Below, one piece after another: positions 59,336 through 64,000 of a DNA stretch of 64,000 bases. Each line of letters starts with the position of its first letter. Position 1 is the first letter of the stretch. A program made the translations under genes and the position numbers. Below the pieces are notes generated by a model. That model ran no database searches. It was not told the origin of the DNA and saw only the letters and a program-made list of their open reading frames with translations. The stretch comes from ZC4RG29 sp964521255 (GTDB lineage: Bacteria > Bacteroidota > Bacteroidia > Cytophagales > Cyclobacteriaceae). The stretch is taken from positions 434,001-498,000 of the forward strand of contig CAZFRM010000001.1 of assembly GCA_964521255.1 (NCBI GenBank), in the 5' to 3' direction.

Positions 59336-60535
59336 ATGCTGGAAAAATTGATCACAAATGAAGTGCAAAACTTTATTTCCACTCACGAAGGAAGTGATGT
59401 ACATGAGCTTCTCTTACGGCATAAAACCATCTGCAATTTGCCAGCGGGTATCGTTATCAATCAGATTAGTGGAAAGAGAAAAGCGAAAGAAAAACTTCCA
59501 ACATTTTATGCGGCGAAGGGAGTTATCTATCCACCTTCTGTTAATGTTGAGCAATCTTCGTCAGAGCTAACGGCACAATATAAGGTTGAGGTTTTAAAAT
59601 CATTAAACTTAAAAAAATACGGCGTACTGATTGACCTCACAGGCGGATTTGGCATAGACACATTTTACTTTAGCAAACTTTTTGAAAAAGTAATTTATGT
59701 TGAACCAAATACAAGCTTATTGGAGATAGCAAGGCATAACCATCAATCCCTTGGCCAATCAAACATAGAATACGCAAATGTACCCGCGGAAGATTTTCTG
59801 AAGAGAAATGATTGTGCAGATATAGTATACATCGATCCTTCCAGAAGAAATCAAAAGTCCGGGAAGATTTTCAAATTTGCCGACTGTGAACCCAATGTCA
59901 TACAACTTCAGGATATTATTTTCTCACGATCAGCTCTTATTCTTATAAAGGCCTCTCCCTTGCTGGATATACAACAGGGAATGAAGGAACTGAAGTTTGT
60001 AAAGAAGGTTGTTGTAGTTTCTGTGGATAATGAATGTAAAGAGCTCTTGTTTCTTTGTGAAAGAGATTATATGGGCGAAGCATCAATTGATGCAATTAAC
60101 CTGCGGGACGAATTAGTAGAATCCTTTTCCTTTCGATTTTCAGAAGAGAAAAACCTTGTAATTAGTTTTAGTGATCCATTGCATTATTTATATGAACCGA
60201 ATACTTCAATATTAAAAGCCGGAGCATTTAAAACTATTGCGGATAAGTATGATCTTTTGAAAATTCATCCGGGCACTCACCTCTATGCATCGGAAGAGAT
60301 CATTCAGAATTTTCCGGGAAGGATTTTCAGAATTGAATCGATGACAAAATCAGACAAGAAATCCCTTGAGAAACATTTCCCCGAAATGAAAGCCAATATC
60401 ATACTTCGGAACTATCCAGCGACGGTCGATGAATTAAAAAAGAAAACAAAACTGAGTGAAGGTGGAGAAAAATATTTAATTGGATTTTCGGGAAGGATAA
60501 AAAAATATCTTGCCGTCTGTAAACGAATACGCTAG
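59336..60535 (+). CDS. Class I SAM methyltransferase with THUMP-like domain (PG_1098-type)
   Basis: A 399-residue protein. An N-terminal helical domain (about 1-95) precedes a Rossmann methyltransferase core: GVLIDLTGGFGIDTFYFSK (motif I), YVEPNTSLLEIARHN (motif II) and DIVYIDPSRR (motif IV). Downstream, KASPLLDI and a ferredoxin-like insert follow. The last 60 residues (FPGRIFRIESMTKSDKKSLEKHFPEMKANIILRNYPATV) fit a THUMP-like domain, suggesting tRNA or rRNA as the substrate. Methylation site unknown. Confidence 0.88.
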   Translation: MLEKLITNEVQNFISTHEGSDVHELLLRHKTICNLPAGIVINQISGKRKAKEKLPTFYAAKGVIYPPSVNVEQSSSELTAQYKVEVLKSLNLKKYGVLIDLTGGFGIDTFYFSKLFEKVIYVEPNTSLLEIARHNHQSLGQSNIEYANVPAEDFLKRNDCADIVYIDPSRRNQKSGKIFKFADCEPNVIQLQDIIFSRSALILIKASPLLDIQQGMKELKFVKKVVVVSVDNECKELLFLCERDYMGEASIDAINLRDELVESFSFRFSEEKNLVISFSDPLHYLYEPNTSILKAGAFKTIADKYDLLKIHPGTHLYASEEIIQNFPGRIFRIESMTKSDKKSLEKHFPEMKANIILRNYPATVDELKKKTKLSEGGEKYLIGFSGRIKKYLAVCKRIR

Positions 60536-60569
60536 AGTCATATTTGAGTTGACGGCTCATCCATCGCTT

Positions 60570-60627
60570 GCCCCTGGCCCCTAAAGGGGAAACAGCGCGC
60601 AGGAATGCCCCTTTAGGGGTTAGGGGC
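60570..60627. repeat. Palindromic inverted repeat with GGGG-rich arms
   Basis: The left arm GCCCCTGGCCCCTAAAGGGG (60570-60589) and right arm (60607-60627, GCCCCTTTAGGGG then TTAGGGGC) are near reverse complements (two mismatches) and each is itself partly palindromic. It lies between convergent genes and may act as terminator or be a scattered genomic repeat. Confidence 0.75.
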
Positions 60628-60645
60628 TGCGTAGGAGACATGACA

Positions 60646-61134
60646 CTAAAGGTATTTTAAAATCTCAGCAATTGGTGTTTCTCCGTCAAGATGCTTGATT
60701 AGTTTTTTATTGTCGTAAATAAACATTGATGGTGCCGAAATTTGTCCCACTGTATTTAAAATCTCATTTAAAGTTGTTTTTGAGAAATGAATATTTGCCT
60801 TGCCAGAAAGATTATAATCTTTTGCAAACTGATCAATAAGATCAAAGTTGTCCGTGGTGATGAAGTAAACTTTGTAACGACTAAATGATTCAAGGTGCTC
60901 ACTAATTTCCTTTGCCTCTCGTTGGCAATGATCACAATCCGGCTGAAAGAAAATCAAAACCACTTTTCCTTCAAGGGATTTAACTGATACAGGCGATTGA
61001 CCTTTAAACGTTAACGTCATCTGAGGAAGGTCGTTTGTTTCAATGGATTCAACAGGTTGAGCTTTGGTTTCTTTCCTGGTTTGACAGGAGAAAACTAAAA
61101 ACGCTGCAAAAAGGAAAAAGAAAAATTTATTCAT
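60646..61134 (-). CDS. Redoxin/TlpA-like thiol-disulfide lipoprotein
   Basis: A 162-residue lipoprotein. The lipobox (LVFSC) places the lipidated cysteine at 17. The thioredoxin fold (about 38-160) has the redox motif CDHC at 67-70 in VVLIFFQPDCDHCQRE, and the cis-proline in GQISAPSMFIYDNKK. It should act in the periplasm, reducing or oxidising disulfides. The ATG overlaps the stop of the small membrane protein upstream by 4 bp. Confidence 0.88.
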   Translation of the reverse strand: MNKFFFFLFAAFLVFSCQTRKETKAQPVESIETNDLPQMTLTFKGQSPVSVKSLEGKVVLIFFQPDCDHCQREAKEISEHLESFSRYKVYFITTDNFDLIDQFAKDYNLSGKANIHFSKTTLNEILNTVGQISAPSMFIYDNKKLIKHLDGETPIAEILKYL

Positions 61135-61340
61135 GGGTTATCTGCGGAGTTAAAAATCAATTTTAGCAAATAGTAAGTAACAAGAGTTGTCACCATAATC
61201 AAACCATACAACTTAATAACCTTTTTCCTGTTCTGCGTATCTTTCCACCACAAAACAATCCAGGGTTTGTACAAGCCTATTATCAATAAGATGCCTGCGA
61301 AAAGGGCAAGCAATACCAGAAACAAAAATATAAGTTCCAC
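61131..61340 (-). CDS. Small two-helix membrane protein, partner of the redoxin
   Basis: A 69-residue protein with two hydrophobic helices (about 3-29 and 44-64) separated by a charged loop (WWKDTQNRKKVIK). I do not recognise a family. The 4-bp overlap (ATGA) with the redoxin gene and the shared strand suggest a two-gene unit. It starts divergently from mfd. Confidence 0.7.
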   Translation of the reverse strand: MELIFLFLVLLALFAGILLIIGLYKPWIVLWWKDTQNRKKVIKLYGLIMVTTLVTYYLLKLIFNSADNP

Positions 61341-61363
61341 GGAAAATAAAATTAACAGTAAAT

Positions 61364-61396
61364 TTATTTCAGCTCGAAGATAACCCTTTATCTTTG
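61364..61396 (+). promoter_or_regulatory. Possible promoter of mfd
   Basis: TTTA at 61364-61367, a 21-bp spacer, then TATCTTTG at 61389-61396. This fits the Bacteroidota pattern with one -33 mismatch and lies 22 bp before the TTG start of mfd, supporting that start. Confidence 0.45.
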
Positions 61397-61418
61397 CTGC
61401 CTCTATGCGCGAACAGTT

Positions 61419-64000
61419 TTGAGGGCGAAAGATTTTCTAAGTATCTATTGCGCGGATGGTCTGATTAAGACCGTAGCCGCAGGGGTAAGTGCGTCCAGGT
61501 CATCAGTTTTTATAAAAGGATTAACGGGTAGCCAGGATGCTGTTGTGGTTGCTTCCTGCTTTTCCATTAAGCCAGGTGATTACATTGTCATTTTACAAGA
61601 CAAGGAAGAGGCCGCTTACTTTCAAAATGATTTACAAAATCTGATGGGAAAAGAAATCCTTCTTTTCCCTATGTCCTATAAACATCCTTATGAATATGAT
61701 GACGTTGAGAATGCAAATATTCTCATGCGGGCAGAAGTATTAAATCACCTCACGACGAAGAAACATCCTTCAATAATTGTCACTTATCCCGAGGCACTAA
61801 GTGAAAAAGTAATCACACGCAAATCCCTTTCATTAAATACCTTCAGTATTAAAAAAGGTGAGAGCCTTGATATAAAGTTCCTTGAAGAGTTCCTTCATAC
61901 ATACGATTTTGAGAAAACGGACTTTGTATACGAAGCCGGTCAGTTTGCTGTTCGCGGAGGAATTGTTGATGTCTTTTCGTTTGCCTACGAACTTCCTTAT
62001 CGCATAGAACTTTTTGGAGATGAGGTTGATAGTATCCGAACGTTTGATCCCGGGTCACAAATTTCGGTGGATGAACTGGATAATGTTAGTGTGATTCCAA
62101 ACGTCCAAACAAAACTCTTACAGGAAGATCGTCAATCACTTTTAGAATTCGCGGGAGAGCAATCAATTCTGTGGTTCAAGGACTATGAGCTAACCTGTGA
62201 CGTCGTTCAAAAAAGTTTTGAAAAAGCAGAAGGCTCTTTGTCAAAGATTCTCAAAGAGAGCGGAACGCAGGTGGTGGCATCACCCGAAAAACTTTTTGTT
62301 GGTGGAGCTGCATTTAAAACATTCTGTAATCCATTTTCATGTGTGGAGTTTGGAAGTCGCCATACCTTATCCTCCAGCACCAGTTTCGAGTTTCAATCTT
62401 CCGCACAACCTTCATTCAATAAAAATTTTGAATTACTGGTAAATGATCTTTACGAACATCAACTCCAGGGTTACAGCAACTTCATCGCTTCAGATTTACC
62501 GCGGCAACTGGAGAGACTCAAAGGAATTTTTGCAGAGATAAGCACATCACTTGAATTTCAATCTCTTGAGATTCCGCTTCGTCAGGGATTTGTTGACAGA
62601 TCACTTAAAATTGTTTGCTACACAGATCATCAGATATTTGAACGTTATCATCGTTATCGCGCCAAGGAAAAATTCAGTAAGTCAAAAGCTCTTACGCTTC
62701 GTGAACTTCAAACCCTACAACCAGGCGACTTCGTTACGCATATCGATTATGGAATAGGAAAGTTTGCAGGCCTGGAGAAAAAAGAAGTTAACGGCCATGA
62801 GCAGGAAGCCATACGTCTTGTATTCAAGGATGATGATATGCTTTATGTAAGTATTCACTCACTGCATAAAATTTCAAAGTACTCAGGCAAAGAAGGAACT
62901 CCTCCTGCTATCAGCAAGCTTGGAACACAGGAGTGGGAAATCAAAAAAGCCAAAGTAAAAAAACGTGTCAAGGATATTGCCAAGGAGTTAATCGAACTAT
63001 ACGCCAAGCGAAAGTCAGCGCCGGGCTACGCCTTCTCTCAGGACGGCTATTTGCAGGCAGAGTTGGAAACATCTTTCATGTATGAGGATACGCCTGATCA
63101 GTCGAAGGCTACTGAAAATGTAAAGCAGGACATGGAAAATCCTCATCCAATGGATCGCTTGGTATGTGGTGATGTTGGTTTTGGAAAAACAGAAGTGGCT
63201 ATTCGCGCAACGTTCAAAGCCACTGCCGATGGAAAACAAGTTGCCATACTTGTTCCTACTACTATATTGGCTATGCAGCATTATAGAACATTCAGCGAGC
63301 GGCTTTCCGGTTTTCCGGTGCGGATTGAATACATATCACGGTTCAAATCAACAAAGGAAATTAAAAGCATTATTGAAGAAGTTAAGGAAGGAAAAATTGA
63401 CATTCTGATAGGAACGCATCGTATCATCAGTAAAGATGTTGAGTTCAAAGATCTGGGGTTGCTTGTTGTTGACGAAGAACAAAAGTTTGGCGTAAAAGCA
63501 AAGGACCGGTTAAAGGAGTTAAAGTTAAATGTTGATGTACTTACGCTGACAGCAACGCCCATTCCCCGCACACTTCATTTTTCCCTCATGGGTGCTCGGG
63601 ATTTAAGTATCATTGCTACACCTCCACCGAACCGCCAACCGGTTACTACCGCCCTTCATACTTTCAATGAAGTTGTTATCCGTGACGCTGTGAGTGCAGA
63701 GTTAAGGCGAGGAGGACAAGTTTTTTTTGTACATAACCGTGTGAGTGATATTGAAGGAATTGCAAATGTAATTTACAAGCTGGTTCCTGATTCACGGATC
63801 GGCATAGCCCATGGACAGATGGAGGGTGATAAGCTTGAAAAGGTGATGATTAAATTCATTGATGGAGATTACGATGTGCTGGTTTCAACGAACATTATTG
63901 AGTCTGGGCTTGATATTCCGAATGCAAACACCATTATCATTAACCAGGCCCATATGTTTGGCCTTTCTGATCTTCATCAAATGCGTGGCCGTGTAGGTAG
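61419..64000 (+). CDS. mfd: Transcription-repair coupling factor Mfd, 5' part
   Basis: The gene runs off the right edge; about 860 of some 1,120 residues are visible. It starts at a TTG (61419), giving RAKDFLSIY, the usual start in this group; no ATG is available close by in this frame. In order: a UvrB-like N-terminal part (GLTGSQDAVVVASC, VYEAGQFAVRGGIVDVFSF), the RNA polymerase-interacting domain (LQTLQPGDFVTHIDYGIGKFAGLEKKEVNG), then a RecG-like translocase: Walker A CGDVGFGKTEVAIRA, DEEQ motif VVDEEQKFG, TATPIPRTL, and STNIIESGLDIPNANTIIINQA. Mfd removes RNA polymerase stalled at lesions and recruits UvrA. Confidence 0.95.
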   Translation, partial: MRAKDFLSIYCADGLIKTVAAGVSASRSSVFIKGLTGSQDAVVVASCFSIKPGDYIVILQDKEEAAYFQNDLQNLMGKEILLFPMSYKHPYEYDDVENANILMRAEVLNHLTTKKHPSIIVTYPEALSEKVITRKSLSLNTFSIKKGESLDIKFLEEFLHTYDFEKTDFVYEAGQFAVRGGIVDVFSFAYELPYRIELFGDEVDSIRTFDPGSQISVDELDNVSVIPNVQTKLLQEDRQSLLEFAGEQSILWFKDYELTCDVVQKSFEKAEGSLSKILKESGTQVVASPEKLFVGGAAFKTFCNPFSCVEFGSRHTLSSSTSFEFQSSAQPSFNKNFELLVNDLYEHQLQGYSNFIASDLPRQLERLKGIFAEISTSLEFQSLEIPLRQGFVDRSLKIVCYTDHQIFERYHRYRAKEKFSKSKALTLRELQTLQPGDFVTHIDYGIGKFAGLEKKEVNGHEQEAIRLVFKDDDMLYVSIHSLHKISKYSGKEGTPPAISKLGTQEWEIKKAKVKKRVKDIAKELIELYAKRKSAPGYAFSQDGYLQAELETSFMYEDTPDQSKATENVKQDMENPHPMDRLVCGDVGFGKTEVAIRATFKATADGKQVAILVPTTILAMQHYRTFSERLSGFPVRIEYISRFKSTKEIKSIIEEVKEGKIDILIGTHRIISKDVEFKDLGLLVVDEEQKFGVKAKDRLKELKLNVDVLTLTATPIPRTLHFSLMGARDLSIIATPPPNRQPVTTALHTFNEVVIRDAVSAELRRGGQVFFVHNRVSDIEGIANVIYKLVPDSRIGIAHGQMEGDKLEKVMIKFIDGDYDVLVSTNIIESGLDIPNANTIIINQAHMFGLSDLHQMRGRVG

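Noticed and set aside
61849..62058. 69-codon minus-strand frame inside mfd
   Set aside because: Antisense to a well-conserved part of mfd, no family likeness.

Overview
The window looks like chromosomal DNA of a Bacteroidota bacterium, most likely of the Cytophagales type. Reasons: Bacteroidota-type promoters of the form TTTG-N19-TAnnTTTG sit in front of two tRNA genes; Shine-Dalgarno sequences are largely absent; there is a carboxypeptidase-regulatory/TonB receptor start, a PorE-like type IX secretion protein, a BamA gene followed by two OmpH/Skp genes, DUF6089-like barrels, DUF3857 transglutaminases, and a DksA-like protein without zinc ligands. Lineage below phylum is inference. No phage, complete insertion sequence or CRISPR array was found; most of the window is ordinary housekeeping sequence with a few accessory patches.

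Layout. 1-5.3 kb: start of a TonB-dependent receptor, a Crp/Fnr regulator, two fatty-acid desaturases (one on each strand) around an ECF-type sigma factor and a GT61-like protein. 5.3-7.8 kb: accessory patch with tRNA-Gly, tRNA-Leu, a small GIY-YIG endonuclease gene inside a 96-bp exact direct repeat of tRNA-Leu plus its own 5' end, then a Fic protein with iterated motifs upstream. 7.8-19.9 kb (minus strand): GH20-like hydrolase, LD-carboxypeptidase, then an envelope cluster uppS-bamA-ompH-ompH with two DUF6089-like proteins, NAD kinase, CBS protein, alpha/beta hydrolase, CvpA and GatB/YqeY proteins. 20-30.9 kb: pdxJ, glyA, tatC, rbfA, a LolC/E-like permease, an SNF2 helicase, a LpxL-like acyltransferase and an SDR. 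31-32.3 kb: a MntA/HepT toxin-antitoxin pair and an orphan secreted protein. 32.3-37.8 kb: tandem DUF3857 transglutaminases and radA. 37.8-38.2 kb: a broken UPF0316 gene and repeat debris. 38.2-50 kb (minus): GH3-family protein, lptB, recJ, a glycine-rich secreted protein, a SPOR protein, fumC, a PorE-like protein and an iron-sulfur oxidoreductase pair. 50-64 kb: tRNA-Phe, histidine kinase, rluB-like, scpB, DksA-like, a lamin-tail secreted protein, asd, a BaiN-like flavoprotein, a THUMP-like methyltransferase, a small thiol-disulfide lipoprotein with a membrane partner, and mfd running off the right edge.

Themes. Much of the window serves the cell envelope: carrier lipid (UppS), outer-membrane protein insertion (BamA with two OmpH chaperones), LPS export (LptB), lipid A acylation (LpxL-like), membrane fluidity (desaturases), peptidoglycan recycling (LD-carboxypeptidase), T9SS (PorE-like), Tat export and SPOR. 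A second theme is genome upkeep (RadA, RecJ, Mfd, ScpB, SNF2). The most unusual locus is the tRNA-Leu/GIY-YIG duplication at 5566-6027: the repeat keeps one constant offset of 318 bp, and the anticodon arm of the second tRNA copy has been replaced by an unrelated palindrome of exactly the same length.
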